Assembly (NCBI GenBank): GCA_011634665.1
Contig: WAEK01000005.1
Coordinates: 3,109,001 to 3,173,000 of the forward strand
Direction of reading: 5' to 3'
From: Mortierella sp. BCC40632
Lineage: Eukaryota > Mortierellomycota > Mortierellomycetes > Mortierellales > Mortierellaceae
DNA length: 64,000 bases
Both the position numbers and the translations under genes were made by a program. Position 1 is the stretch's first letter; every line of letters starts with the position of its first letter. Positions 11,244 through 23,600 of this stretch are shown here, in pieces. The notes beneath the pieces are model-generated. The model did not search any database. It was not told the origin of the DNA and worked only from the letters and a program-made list of their open reading frames with translations.

Positions 11244-14200
11244 TCAGTATGGCGTGGCGCGGTCCGTGAGTGTGTATCGCCGGACATCTTGCGCGCCCTG
11301 CATTTGGACATGTACATTCGAATAGCTACCATTACTACCTGCCGTCATCCCCATCATATCCAGTCCCTCATGACCATGTCGAAAAGATTCATCCGGTTCA
11401 AAATAACCTTGCTGTGCGTACTGCCTCGAGTATTGTCTTGGCGGTAGTCGTCCATGTTCATCAACGCCTAGGTCATGCTCCATCTCTCGACCCTCTCCAT
11501 CTTCATCTTCATAAAAAAACTCTGCACCTCGTCGCCCTCTACTACCCATATTTCGACCTTCATCTCCTTCATGATATCCTTGGTACGATGAATAGTTCAT
11601 ATAGCGCTGCGGAGGTTGCTGTGGCTGCAATAGAGATGGAGGTGGGAAATGTTGACCTGGTTGACCTTGTTGGAGCTGTTCCTGTCGATAGCGACGATAG
11701 TACTCTTGTTGCATCACATCAAGACTGTCATTTGTACAATTGTCTGCTCCATCTTTGCCTCCTCCTCCAACACCACTATTAACGGTAGGTTGGCTCTCCT
11801 TGGATCCAGAAGGACCCTTTTCCTTCTTCTTGTTGCGGCGGCTTGCCCATCGCTGAAGTCTCGACATGGGTTTTTGGTCCGAGGCTGCTTGAGGAGCAGC
11901 GTGTGCATTGGTGAGGGATCCACCTGAGGTACTGTTCTTGACACCCTCTTGGTCGATAGCGGCTTGACTCGAGCCATCTCCCTTCTCTTGGTCTTCTTCC
12001 TCATCCTGACCATGCCTTGGTCGAGACTTGGAATCCGAGATCATTCCTTTGGCGACTGTGCTGAGTCGACGCTTGACCTTTTGGATCACGGTCTTGGTCC
12101 TCCGCAACTTGACTCGTGCACTCTTGAGTGAGGAAGAAATCGAGAAAGAAGAAGAGGCAAACCGGACATGCTTCTCGTCCCGGAGATCAATGTCGATCTC
12201 TTCCTCGGACTGACCTTGGTAATAAAGCAACTGTTGCCGTTGCTGATGCTGCAAGTCCGTGACTGAGGTCACCATCACCCCAGGATCTCGTTCGTCGTAC
12301 CGTCCCGAACCAGTATGGCTGCCGCTGTCGTTGACGGGGCGATGCCGTTGGATTTGCTGTAGATATCGCCTATCTTGGTCCAAGTACTGTTCACGACTAC
12401 CTGCCCGCAGGTCCTGCGACTCGTAGTTCAGATGATACGTGTCCGAGATACAGTCTCCGCCCGAGCCAATCTGTCTGTCTTGAGTTTTTTCTCTAGACCC
12501 TGTTGGGTCTTGGAGTAGGAGAGGCGGTTGTTGTTGGAGTAGGTCTCGTTCTTTTTTGTCTTGGCGTTTCTTTTGTTTCGTACCTTGAAAGGCTCGGTAG
12601 ATCTTGGTGGTCGCTCGACGAAGACTCCGGCCCCGTGCTCGAGTCCCCGACAGCTTGAGCTCCGATGACCCCTGCGAATCCCGGTCATTCCTGTCTAGGC
12701 CTTCGTTCTCTCCGACCCCACGTCTCGAACCGCCTTGAATTGGATTGCTTTGACCGTAGCAAAAGCTATTGTTCCTGTGAAGACCTCGGACCAACAGCTC
12801 TTGACTACTTGCTCGATAGAGACCTTCTTCGGGTTGTTGGTGGTCAAAGTATCCACGATTGCAGCTGGTACTACCATGGCTTGCTGATCCAGCTTCCTCA
12901 TCCAATGCAGGGTTGGATCCAAAAGCCCTTAACGACTTCTCCATGTGTCGAACAAGCGCATCCAGGTTGTCTTCTTCTTCATCCTCAGGTGAATGATCGC
13001 CTTCGTCCTCGTCCTTGTTCTGAATGTCTTGACTGTGCAGTCTCTCTCCATGCTCTTCTTCCTCTTCCTCTTCCTCTTCCTCCAAGTCGTCTTCATCTTC
13101 CTCATCCTCGTCTTCTTGACCATAGGGTCGCATATGGACTTCCTTCATGCTTCGGAAGGTTGACACGGTTCTTCGACTACTGAGACTGGTACTGTCTCGA
13201 CCACCACGGCCGTGTCTTTTCAACCGACTACTGCTCTCACTCACCATCCCAGATCGTTCACTACAGACGGAGCTTCGACTCGTGTCATCGCGTGTATCCC
13301 GTCCGTTCCCATGTTGACTCTCTTGATCAAAGGTATATCCCGACACGGGTGTGGAAGGGATGGAAGAAGGTGGGGGAGCACAGGCACCCCCTGCACTGGA
13401 TTGGGACATGGTACTGAATGAATAAGCCGAATCCGTATGGCCCTTATGAGTCCAAGGAGGTCGTGGAGCCCTCACCCCTACTCGATCGTTCCCCATTCCA
13501 AGACCTACCCCCGTGGCCCCCATATTGCTACTTCCAAGACTACTCATCCCAGCACCACTGCCTGCCTTCATGAAATCCTGTGCATATGACTGAGAACTCC
13601 GTCGTGGAAGAGAGCGTTGTGAAAGTTCAGAGAGTAAAGGAGCTGGTCCATTGGCGGTGGATGGGGGTGTATGTCCAGAGAAACCTTGACCATGACCAGT
13701 GGGTCCATGTCGTCTCCATGACTCATTCGAGTCCTGTGGGTGAGGAGAGGTCCCATAGTTGTGGTGATGGTGATGATGAGAATGGTGGTAGGTATCTTCG
13801 CGAAGGGTGTGCTTGGACCCCGAATAACCCGAGATGGGACCAGTGTCAGGGTCGTGGCTATAGGGGTCCTGGTTCCGTTCGTACCGGTCATTAGGCGCAT
13901 CCTCCCCCACGTTCCAGCGTGGGGCACGTTTCCAGGGTGAGAGCGGTGCTGCTGTCTGTCCGTCGTTCGGACGGTATCGGGTGGAACCGTGTGGGGGTGC
14001 TGGTGGGTGATGTGGATGGTAACTGTGGCTGTCCAGGGGTGGAGGCAGTGGAAAGGCGACACCACCACTATGACTACCGCCATACATGATTGAGGTGGAC
14101 GGGTTAGCGCGGGTATGGCTGGGGCGTGATGCACCCTGGGGGAGGGCAGGTGGGCGCTGGTATGTGTCCTGTGCGCGGTCGAGTGGGGGCGATGGTGGTG

Positions 14201-15741
14201 GATAAGGGTGCTGCATGGAAGAGTGTCGTCGATGAGCACCGTTTTGCCCATGTTGTTGCTGCTCCAGCACCGAGTCAGCAGTTGAACGTGTCAAGGAAGA
14301 ACCTGAGCCAGTTAGCTATGAGTAGGCAAGTAATTAAAATAAAAAAAAAAGATGAGTGTCCTGTCATGTACTGGCAGACTTGCGTTATCCTTGTTAGCAT
14401 GCTCTTTACCTGGTCTGGACGGTCATCGTTTGGAGGTGGCCTCCGGTGGTTATTTAGGGCCACGCTTCGTTGACGTGGAGACGTGTCCGCCGGCCAGTCA
14501 GAAAGCTCGCTATGGCGTCGGCGTGGTCGCAAAGGATCGACTACACTCTCGATCGATGTCTCACGCTGTCGCAGACGCTGCAGCGATTGTTCAGGCGACT
14601 GCGTGTGCTGGGCTAGCGATCGTTGTTGTTGGCGGGGCGAATCTGCATTGCCATACTGAATTTCACGCTCCCGCCTCACGCCTTGACCATGGTCCTTGAG
14701 TATACTCATAACAACATCTGGCTCTCCTCGGCCTCGATAGTCATGCTGCTCATGCAGTCGCGTGTCGTCGTCGTGGCCGCCGACCCCAGCAGCATTGTCG
14801 TCATCAGGGTTGTACCGTGACGACTTTAGAATCTCCTCTCCACCATTCATACGAACGGTCCGCTTCGAGTCGAGCGTGGTATGTCGATGCTGCTGTGAGT
14901 AATAATCGATCGCATCGTCGATCGAGGGTTTGGAGTAGACTTGCATCGAAACAGGTCGCGATGTTCTGGGCTGCAGAGGTGCTGCAGGCGACGGTTTCGA
15001 CTCACCCTTCACGTCAATGGCCGCACAAGTAGCACGACGTCGGCGGTTCCAACCAAAGGGTGTCTTGAATAGATGATCGATCGATATCCGACGGGACCGC
15101 TCCTGACTAACAGTTTGACTATCGTCGCTGCTACCAGATTCGCCATCCAGTCTCATGGCTGCTGTTGCTCCACCCGAGTCGAGTACATCCTCTTCCGTGT
15201 CATCTTCTTGGCCGAGATCATGTCGGGATCGCTGCCGTCCTTCGGGGGGTGCCATGCATTGGCCATGGCGGTCCCAGACATCGGATGACCGGTCGTAGCC
15301 GCTGTTATGATTATTGGCACTGCCTGGGCCGTCCCCCCAACGGGGTTCTGCTTCAGCACTCCGCTGGCGGTCATGATTGCGACCATGACCTCCAGAAGAG
15401 CCATAGATGGAGGACTCGTACATATAGGCATGTCTCGACTCTGGGTCGGCCGCCATCATTGATGGTCGACTGTGGTATCTGCTACCTCCTCTAGACAAGG
15501 TTGTAGAGGAGAGAGCGAGCATGTCATCATGGGATGTGCTGGAGTTTAGAAAGGGGTTGGTAGATCCAGAAGACTGTGGGCGGGACTTTTTAAGACAAGA
15601 GACAGGATGGAGGGGTGGCGAAGGCGCAAAGGGGTTGTCATTGGATGTGTATCGACCATGCTGCTGCTGCTGTTGCTGTTGTTGGCGTGGCCGCGACTGC
15701 TGTTGGTGTATGGTGTAGCGTCGGTGAAGTAGGGTTGACAT
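11244..15741 (-). CDS. Very large intrinsically disordered protein, unknown function
   Basis: Exons 15741..14410 and 14315..11244 join in phase 0 over a 94-bp intron (donor GTAAAG, acceptor CATAG) to give 1467 residues. Composition is extreme: poly-Gln near residue 25, His/Pro/Gly/Ser-rich stretches, an almost pure Glu/Asp block around 845-870, and a strongly basic helix-prone segment near 1180 (SARVKLRRTKTVIQKVKRR). A second basic patch lies near 1260 (RLQRWASRRNKKKEK). No globular domain was recognised. The start at 15741 was chosen because the frame upstream only translates a CT-rich leader. If the intron is retained, the reading frame closes after a hydrophobic C-terminal segment. Possible roles such as cytoskeletal or membrane scaffold are guesses. 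Confidence 0.65.
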
Positions 15742-16184
15742 TGTAAAAGGCGAGTCCGCAGGATGGCGGGGCAGGGGTACGGGAGGAGAGAGGAGGAGGA
15801 AGCAGGGGAGAGGAAGTGGCGGCAAAGCGCCGGGAGAGGCAGGGGTCGATAGGAGAAGAGGGGATGTAGGGAAGGGAAGGAGGAATAGTGCAGAGATTGC
15901 AGGAGAGCAAGAGCAAGAACAAGAGCAACAGCAAAAGAGAGGGGGGGGGAAGGAGAGTAAGAAAGAGAAAACGAGAAAGAGAAGGCGAGCAGCAGCCAAA
16001 GTCCCGGAAGGAGCAGACAACGGCAGAGGTCGCGATTGATATTTCTGCAGGCGGCCATGCAAGCGTGTGCAGGTCCCTTGGGGAGCGTGTCCAGGCCACT
16101 GGCCACCAAACAGGCATGGTGCCAGCCAAAGGACGAACTGCAGCGACTGTGACGCGTGTTCATTCTACATCCTGATCCTCGCTG

Positions 16185-16225
<41 letters not shown>

Positions 16226-18106
16226 GTGTGTGTGTGCGCCGCTGAATGTCTGTGCTGACCTCCTGCGGACCCCTCCTGTTGCTTGGTCGTTTCAACGCCA
16301 ACCGTTGCTTAGGAGCAATAAGAATCAGCGCATAACCGTCGCCATTGTTCGCCGTATTCCTGATGGTGATAGCCATCGAGGCAGTCCTTTGGTCAGAAGA
16401 GGGTAACTCCATCGCACCTGGGCCACCCTCATTTTCTTTAAAGGATATCTGTCTGCACGGCAATAGAGCTTGGCACTCTTTTTCTCTTCCCAAAGATCTG
16501 CATTTTGGTCATTCGTGCCCAAGGTGAATCCTGGGACCAAAGGAGCATTTGGATTCCCAGGGACAGGCAAAAGATTCTTTTGGCTTTTAATTAGTCCCTG
16601 GTATGACCGTTGATGTGTCAGCGAGGTGCATGCAAAGAAATGACAAGTACTGAGGTGCGTCCTTGAATGTCCTAGTGTATAAACTAGAAGCCCGTCCCCC
16701 CTCCCCCTCCCTCTCCGCTCAATAGTAGCCAAGGCAGTGACTGTGCTCCATTGATGGTGAGCCACACAATCCAGGGCAGGGGATCAGCAAAAGGATCAGC
16801 AGAGGATCAGCAGAGGATCAACAAGGACCGTCGATCCGATCCAGATCTCGGGAAGGATCTCTTGTGCTACAGGCTCGCTCACACTGCATAGGATAGGATA
16901 AGTGGGATGATGCATCTGTGCATGTTCTCATTTCTGGCCAAAAAGATCTATATCTTCCTATACTATCATCGCATTGCACTCCTCTCTCTCTTTTTCTTTC
17001 TTCTCCTTCCTTGGATTCTGGCTCCACCACACATCAGGCGATTCGTCCACGCTGATCTGCTATAAATACGGTGTGGTCCTCGTCTGTAGGCTCCGCTTGT
17101 GCCTGTCTGCTTCTCCAGACATCCGGCTCGTGTCTGGGCAGGACAGGGACAAAGACGTCCCCTCTTTTCTTTGCTTTCTCTTCTTCTCGAGATTCGGTCG
17201 CATGTGGATTGGGAGAAGGATGTCAGGCCGAGTCTCTTGTACAAACTGTCCTCTCTTGTTCATTCCAAGTCCACAAACGCAACGTGACATTTCAACCGAT
17301 AGAGCTTTCCCACACTCTCCCTCTTTCTTGGTCGTCGTGGTGTGATGTTCGGGAGACCACCTTGGACTAACAGCGAGCGACGCCGCTGGGATTCAAAGCC
17401 GCGCGACCTCTTGGGTCGCAGCCAATCATCGGCCGGGCACCTTCGCCGGGCGCCTCCGCCGGGTTCTTGCTTGTCGTCTCTCCGGAGGGAAAGGAGAGAT
17501 GCAGCCCATCGTGGAATAGAATCTGGTGCATTGCATCCGTCATCAGTCCTTGACATTGTTCATTTGCTTCGAGAAGATTGCTTATCAAAGAGAAGAGAGA
17601 GACACACTACCTTTTTTCTTTCTTTCTTTCTTTCTTTCTCTCTCTCTCTCTTTCTTCTCTCTTTCTCTCTCTTACTCTCTCTAGTCGAGTGTAGTTCCCT
17701 CCAAAAAGCAACGTCCCAGAAGCTACTTCCGGCACACCCGCTCTAATCCGTCTGCATCCGCATCTGCCGCCATTTCCATCCTTCTCTTTTCTCTCTCTCT
17801 TTTTCTCTTTTTCTCTTTCTCATTCTGTCTGCTTGTTTGTTTGTTTGTTTGTTTGTTTTTTTTGTCCGACTATCATCATCTTTTACCATTCGTTAAATCC
17901 GCTAAATCCATTTTTCATTTTTTTTCATTTTTCCATTTTCCATTTCCCATTTCCCATTCCATTTCCACTTTCATCCCATCCCATCCCATCCCATCCCATC
18001 CATCTCTTTTTTCCATCCTTCGGCGTCTGGCCTTTTCTTTCCTCCATTCTCTCCCGCTTTGTAGCGGATCCCTTCTTTTCCTTCTTCTCCATCACCCCAG
18101 TAACAG
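15742..18106. promoter_or_regulatory. Divergent intergenic region with promoters of two genes
   Basis: These 2.4 kb separate the start codons of the disordered protein gene (-) and the SFP1-like gene (+). Features seen: (CT)n at about 16190-16221, a tandem repeat at 16781-16823, a TATAAATA-like site at about 17061-17068 on the plus strand, (TTTC)n near 17617-17640, (TTTG)n at about 17830-17857 and a CATCC repeat at about 17974-18002 in the probable SFP1 leader. No coding frame is convincing. Long upstream regions are usual for fungal regulator genes. Confidence 0.4.
16781..16823. repeat. Short tandem repeat, GGATCAGCA(R)A unit
   Basis: Four consecutive near-copies of a unit built on GGATCAGCAGA occur in the divergent promoter region. 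They could be repeated binding sites; that is inference. Confidence 0.6.
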
Positions 18107-20819
18107 ATGCCCGCCACGATCCCCACTCCGAGCATCAATATCTCGCACAGCACCAGCGGTCGTCCTCCAGCACACGCTGGCGCCAGTTTTGGGAACAGCA
18201 TCGGCAATAATGCATCTCTCTCAAGCTCCATCCCTGGAGCTGGCCTCGCCTCCTCACCTTTTAATCCCGAGACCCTTGCCGCGGCAGCCGCCCTTCGTCG
18301 ACCTTCTCTCGTGCTCTCTGTTGGTTCGTTCCACTCGGCCCAACTGCGGCGGCCGTCCTTCTTTGCGCCTTTCCCATACAGCCAGTCGCCACAGTTCACA
18401 GAGTAAGTGTCTTCTGTCTCTCTTTATCTCTCTCTGACTGCTACTGTCTGTGCCTGCTGCCACTGTTTCCAAAGGCTTCCCTTCCTCCCCTTGGCTCCCT
18501 GCGGGCCTTCCTTGAGCCGTGTCGAGCCTCGTTCCCCAGGCAACGGAAAACAGTCCGACGGGGCGAGTGCATCTCTGCAGGCAGACATCGTTCGTTCGTC
18601 GTCGTCGTCGTTGTCGTTCGTCGTCGTCGTCGTCTCCTGTAGGCCTGCCGATTTGACTAACCCTTGCCTCCCCTCCTCACTCATCTTGTCGTTCTTGGTT
18701 CCCTTCCTCCTTCATGGCTCTTTCCGTTTGTTTGGCTGTGGTGCTTAGTAATGCCATCCCTGACTACAGCTCATCGCCACGCCGAGGAGCACAAGGTGGG
18801 AGCGATGTCTACCAGCGCGAGCTCGAAGTCAACTACTGCAAAAACTTTTCGTGCTGCGGCCTCAACCTGAACGATCTCCATGCACTCTTGCAACACTACG
18901 AAGAGGCCCATGTACGGTTCGAGGAGGAGGACGACAACGGCCATCCAATCCCTGCTGCAGGCTTCACAGACGAAGAAGCCTGGTCCACCAGCTCCGACTC
19001 ATCCCCACCCATGGTCACTACAGGAGCAAGCGCCAGTGGGATCGGAAGACTCCAGCAGTTGGGGAATACGTTCCGGAGCTCGCTGTCAGGACCCTCCACT
19101 TCGACACTTGCCTCGTCACCTATGGCCTCTCCGACCTCGGCGGCCCATGCAGCTGCAGCCGCCACCGCCGCGGCATTAGCAGCGAGTCACCACCAGCAGT
19201 ATCCATACAAGCATACGCCGCTCTCACTCCTGAACGCCCGGCGGAAGAACGGCGGTGGAGTGGCTCTTGCAGATATTTACTCAGAGGACCTTTCAGGATA
19301 CGACACAGTGGCCGCCCAGGACGACTCGCTCTTTGCCGTCTCGGCCTTTCCCAACTCGGTCCTCAAGCCAACCACAGGGGGTGCACAGGACGCGGCCACA
19401 AAGAAGCGAGACCTCGCGGCATACTCTACTTCGTATGATACCCATAGCCCTATGGCCAAGAAGGCCTCCGGCCAACAGAGCTCGACCCAGCCCAAGGCAA
19501 ATGGGTCTGCGACCAAGACAGGCGGCATTATCGAGGCCAAAACCACCTCCTTCAGTGCCCTTTCCGGGACCAGAGGCAGTGACAATAGCAACAGTCATAA
19601 TCCCAATAGCATCAGCAACAGTACCCTGAGCGGTTCAGCATTGCTCAAGTCAGCAGCTCAGGATGAATTGCTCCGCACGGTCACTGGATACCTGGAGCAT
19701 GCTATCCAACAGGGAATGCTACCCAATTGTGGCGAGGTGGGTTCACCTACCTATCTCCAGGCAGCCGAGGATTTGATCCGCAAACGTGAAGAGATTGTCA
19801 GCCTGATGGAGAGCATTGGGCGCTCGAATAACACCTCGAACGCGGACAAACCCTACCGCTGCACTGTCGCCGGTTGTGACAAGGCCTATAAGAATCCCAA
19901 CGGCCTCAAGTACCATAACCAACACGGCCACTGCACGCAGCCAGGGATGAGCGAGGACGAAAAGTTGAACGCAAAGCCTTACCGATGCACCTTTCTGGAT
20001 TGTGGCAAGTGCTACAAGAACCTGAACGGCCTCAAGTATCATATCGAGCATTCGCACCCGAACCTGGCTGCTGCCCTACATGCACACATCCCTGGATTTG
20101 CGACCTTGGACGGAACAAATGTTAGCCAGGCTGCGATTGCTGCCGCAGCAGCTATTGCTGCTGTTCAGGCAAACCCAATGATGATGGCTGCTGCCAACGC
20201 GATTATGGCCTCGGCTGCGAACAACAACAAGTCAGCTGCCGCCCGACTCTCCCCTCCAAGCGATGTGACTCCGGACTCGAGCCCTAATGCGAGTCCTGTG
20301 TTGGCGCCACAGCGCTCCGCTGCCGCAGCCTCTAAATCTGTGTCTGCCTCGACTGCATCCACTGGACCTGTCTCTGCAGCTTCTATTGCATCGACGACAA
20401 CGGCAATCCCTTCTACTGCTGCCACAACTACCTCCATCCTCACTCCTGCCCCCCAAGTTCAGATCCAAACTCACCTCCAACCTCAGCCTCCCAACATGAC
20501 CGCGTACCGTAGCAATGACACTAATCCCTTTTCTGCTGATGACACGCCAATGACTTCGCCCGTCCTTGCCCGAGCTACCCTTCCAGGCAGGAGTGGATTG
20601 ACTATTCAGACATCTGCTGGTGTTTTGGGCATGGCGACACCATCTTCGCTGTCTCCCACTGTGCCTACATCTGGAATCCCCAAGTCTCCAACAGCCACAG
20701 CTCAAGTCTCGTCGCTCACGGCCGCCCTGGCGGCGGTTTCTGTGGAGCAACAACAACAGCAGCAACAGCAACAACAACAGCAGTTTTTGCAGGTCCAACA
20801 ACCGCAACAGCCAATGTAA
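18107..20819 (+). CDS. SFP1: Sfp1-type C2H2 zinc-finger transcription factor
   Basis: Exons 18107..18402 and 18749..20819 join within an Asp codon and give 788 residues. The N-terminal conserved block (about 128-155) contains CKNFSCCGLNLNDLHALLQH, the family hallmark. Two C2H2 fingers follow near 470-493 and 512-535, both of the KPYRC(T)...C...LKYH type with an insert between them, as in yeast Sfp1 and animal JAZF1. The rest is low-complexity Ala/Ser/Thr, and the last 35 residues are Gln-rich, encoded by a CAA/CAG repeat at about 20749-20782. Yeast Sfp1 controls ribosomal protein and ribosome-biogenesis genes downstream of TORC1; the same role here is inferred from family. Intron 1 (346 bp) carries a (GTC)n repeat. 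Confidence 0.88.
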
Positions 20820-22194
20820 AAAGAAAAGAAAAAGAGAGTAATAAGAACAAAGTGGAAGCCCACGAACCAGAAGCCAACATTCTTGCTCGTGTTTCCCTTG
20901 TTTGCTTGTTTGTTTGCTTGATTACCCTTTTTTTTCTCCCACCCTCATGGCTCCTTTGTACACTTTTTTTTTGTCATGCTCTCCCTTTTCTCGGCCGTGG
21001 GGGGTGGGGGCAGGTTGGTCTTTTGCCGCCACTCCTTCCCGCACGATCCCCCACCCCTGATGTCTGTACTTGCTCTTTGTACCTTTTGGCTCCCTTTTCA
21101 CATTGGCATTATATCCGCTTGTTTATCCTCACCCTTTCTCCTCTTCCTCTCACCTTTCCCCCCTTCTTCTTGCTCCATTTCCTTGGAGGGTTTTATTCTA
21201 CATTCATCTTTTTTTTTCCCTCTCTTCACTTTCATTCCATTTACGCATAGTTCATTGTCCACTCTCTTGCCCTCACCCCCCTGTTCCACTTTTTTTTTCT
21301 TCCCCTTTCTCTTTCTCATTGACGTGTTTTATATCTCACTCATGAGCAAATCTGCTCTTTCTCTTTCACTCACTCTCCTCTCCATTCACTTTACAGCCTC
21401 CTCTTCTTTCTTTTGGATAGAACATAGTATATACTTTGATTAAAACAAAACAAGACAAAAAAGACTTCCTTCCCGCCGAATCTAAGTGACGTTTTATCCA
21501 CTCAAACGGCAACCTACGCGTACTGCTGAAAATTTAAAGCACTTTCTTTCTTTTTTGTCGTTGTTCCACCAAGTCCTGAGTGGTGTGTCTAGCGCATGAG
21601 TGCGTGTGGGGGAGGTGTCTTCTTGGATCGGGATAGAATCTCGGATTGTCCTGAATGTACGTTCTGCACTTCACATATCTCCCCCTCCCCCTCCTGATGC
21701 AAGTTCACCGCTATCTCTCTCTCTCTCTCTCTTCTCTTGCCTCAAATGGATCTCATGGACACGCACAATAATTGTCAAGGGTCCACTCAACGGCCAATAG
21801 AGTTAGCCAGTTAAGCAGTCCTACATGAGATAGGTTTGTAAGAGGTTTTATTTAGCAGAAGTGGGATGATACACTAGGACAGGGGAGAAGGAGGATAAGG
21901 AGATTATGAGGTTGTCTAGATTCAAGAATCGTATCTATATCCTGGAAGAGAGTGAGAGTGAGAGTGAGAGAGGGAAGGAGAAGGTTCAAAGACCTGAAAG
22001 AAACGATAGCATGAAGAGGCCTTCAGAGATACTACTGGGCGACGAACAGTTCTCGAACGGCTAGAGTTTCGGCGCGTGGATGGAAGAGATATACATAAAA
22101 AAAAAAGCCCGAGACCAAGACCGAGGTATTATGAAAACGTGCGCACAAAGGAGATAATGCGAGAGGCGGAGAGATTAATTTGCAGGCGGAGACG

Positions 22195-22254
<60 letters not shown>

Positions 22255-22558
22255 AAGAAAGAGGGAGAAGGTGAGGGAAGAGAGGGAAAGTAGGTAATCA
22301 GAAAGCAAAAAGCATAGGAACGGCAGGCGGTAAATGGATTACAGTAGCTCACTGCTCGACCATTGGACACTGGACAAAAAAATCTGTCCAATGGTTTAGT
22401 AGGATGCCTTAGTCCATTTAGACGGTCCTCCAGGAGACTTCTGACCTTCAAGGAGGAAGGTAATTTTCCTTGAGCTGTGCTGCTAGTGTCAAAAATGTCG
22501 TCTCTTTCTGTCTTTGTCTGTCGGAGATGCTACACTTTTTTTTTTTTTTTTTTTTTTT
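20820..22558. other. Intergenic with 3' UTR and simple repeats
   Basis: The first several hundred bases are extremely T/C-rich and are probably the SFP1 3' UTR. The remainder contains no supported gene. A (GA)n block lies at 22200-22250 and a T tract at about 22538-22560 abuts the stop of the next gene. Frames across the repeat read only Arg/Glu or Ser/Leu. Confidence 0.5.
22200..22250. repeat. (GA)n microsatellite
   Basis: About 50 bp of uninterrupted GA dinucleotide lies downstream of the first Ifi-6-16-like gene. Confidence 0.9.
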
Positions 22559-23055
22559 TTAATGAGGATAACTGTTCACCAATCTGCAGACTCCTTCCAT
22601 AGTTGTTGCCATGTAACCTCCAATGAGGAGCCCAGAGATACAGCCAAGGATGGCAACAATCGGTTTAAAGCCCACAGAGAGTCCCATTGTTCCAACTGAT
22701 TGCATCACGGCCATAAAGCCACCGATAGGGATGTATCCAGCATGACAAGACATCATAATGGCTGCAAGAGATCCAGAAACGACCCCTCCTACTGTGAACC
22801 CGAGCAAAGGTGGAATGAGCGCCACGGTGATGGGGAGGCCGATCACTCCAATGCATGCTCCAATTAGAGCATACTTGCAGACCTCGCCAACGCACATCAG
22901 GAAAGGTGTAAGCATATCTAAGTGGATGGTTGATAGTTAGCTAGTCTTTCCGTGAATCCTTTTGTACGGGCAAAGGTAGGAGTAGTTGAAGGAAGAGAGA
23001 GCGATGTGATTCACAAATCAAGGGCATCCCAAAAGGCGATGAAGGACTTACCCAT
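22559..23055 (-). CDS. Ifi-6-16/ISG12-like small membrane protein (copy A)
   Basis: The main exon, 22917..22559, encodes nearly the whole protein: repeated Gly/Ala-rich hydrophobic segments with the family signature GFTVGGVVSGSLAAIMMS followed by QSVGTMGLSVGF, as in the Ifi-6-16 (ISG12/IFI27) family. The best in-frame first exon is only ATGG (23055..23052). The donor GTAAGT sits inside what would be codons 2-3, and the joined protein is 120 residues starting MDMLTPFLM. Translation could instead begin at the ATG at 22915. In animals these proteins sit in mitochondrial or ER membranes and affect apoptosis; the fungal function is unknown. Copy B aligns over the whole second exon, including the same phase-1 acceptor. 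Confidence 0.7.
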
Positions 23056-23319
23056 CGTAATTAAGGATTGTTGTAGTCGTAAGGAGAGAGAGAGAGAAAA
23101 GTCGAGATAAATGGGTTCTTGTAATAGTTCCTTCGTAAAAGAAATTGGTAAAGAAATGCAATACCAAAGTATGGAGGATAATGGAAGTAGGGGGTGGGGG
23201 TGAAAAGGTAAAAAGAAAAAGAAAAGGAAAAAGTCAACAAGGGCGATGATAAGAAAAAAAAATGAGAAAGAAGAACAAGACCTGTTTTTTTTGTCGATCT
23301 TTGGGATCCGCTGCCTCCT

Positions 23320-23455
23320 TTTTAATGGGATGGTGACAACACAGCACCGACACCACAAGAATCAAGGGCGAAGGACGAAGGGCGAAGGGCGAACGGCGAT
23401 CGGAGGGTTTCAGGTGGCCAATCATCCGTCTGTGCAACAAGGCCAAAAGAAAAAC
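23320..23455 (-). promoter_or_regulatory. Upstream module of copy A
   Basis: This block shares ordered elements with 24540..24680 and 28715..28860: a short T-rich motif, GACACNAC-like elements, GGGCGAA(G)CGATCGGAG, then CCAATCA and CTGTGCAACAAG. It lies upstream of copy A with a local expansion of the AAGGGCG element. CCAAT-type sequence within a conserved block suggests promoter function, but this is inference. Confidence 0.5.
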
Positions 23456-23482
23456 AAATCTTGAGTTGGCACTCGAAAAAAA

Positions 23483-23576
23483 ATGCTCAAATGTTGTTGA
23501 GCATCGATACACAGCAGATTTCATGCTCAAATGTTGTCGAGCATCGATACACAACAGATTACATGCTCAAGAGCAT
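23483..23576. repeat. Tandem 40-bp hairpin repeat
   Basis: Hairpin-forming units begin at 23483, 23523 and 23563, exactly 40 bp apart. The first has a perfect 8-bp stem (ATGCTCAA/TTGAGCAT) around ATGTTG. The second has one stem mismatch, and the third is ATGCTC-AA-GAGCAT. They lie just beyond the stop of copy B on its strand, so they would be in or after its 3' UTR. Confidence 0.75.
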
Positions 23577-23600
23577 TTTCTTTTATTGAGGAATACCTTT

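Noticed and set aside
15742..16062. 107-codon N-terminal extension of the disordered protein
   Set aside because: It reads a CT-rich leader as Leu/Pro/Ser/Cys runs. The ATG at 15741 begins sequence with composition like the rest of the protein.
17370..17450. tRNA-like B-box (GGCTTTGAATCCC on the minus strand)
   Set aside because: No matching A box, acceptor stem or cloverleaf could be drawn around it.
23483..23576. CRISPR-like array
   Set aside because: Only three units, the whole 40-bp period is repeated without unique spacers, and this is eukaryotic nuclear sequence.
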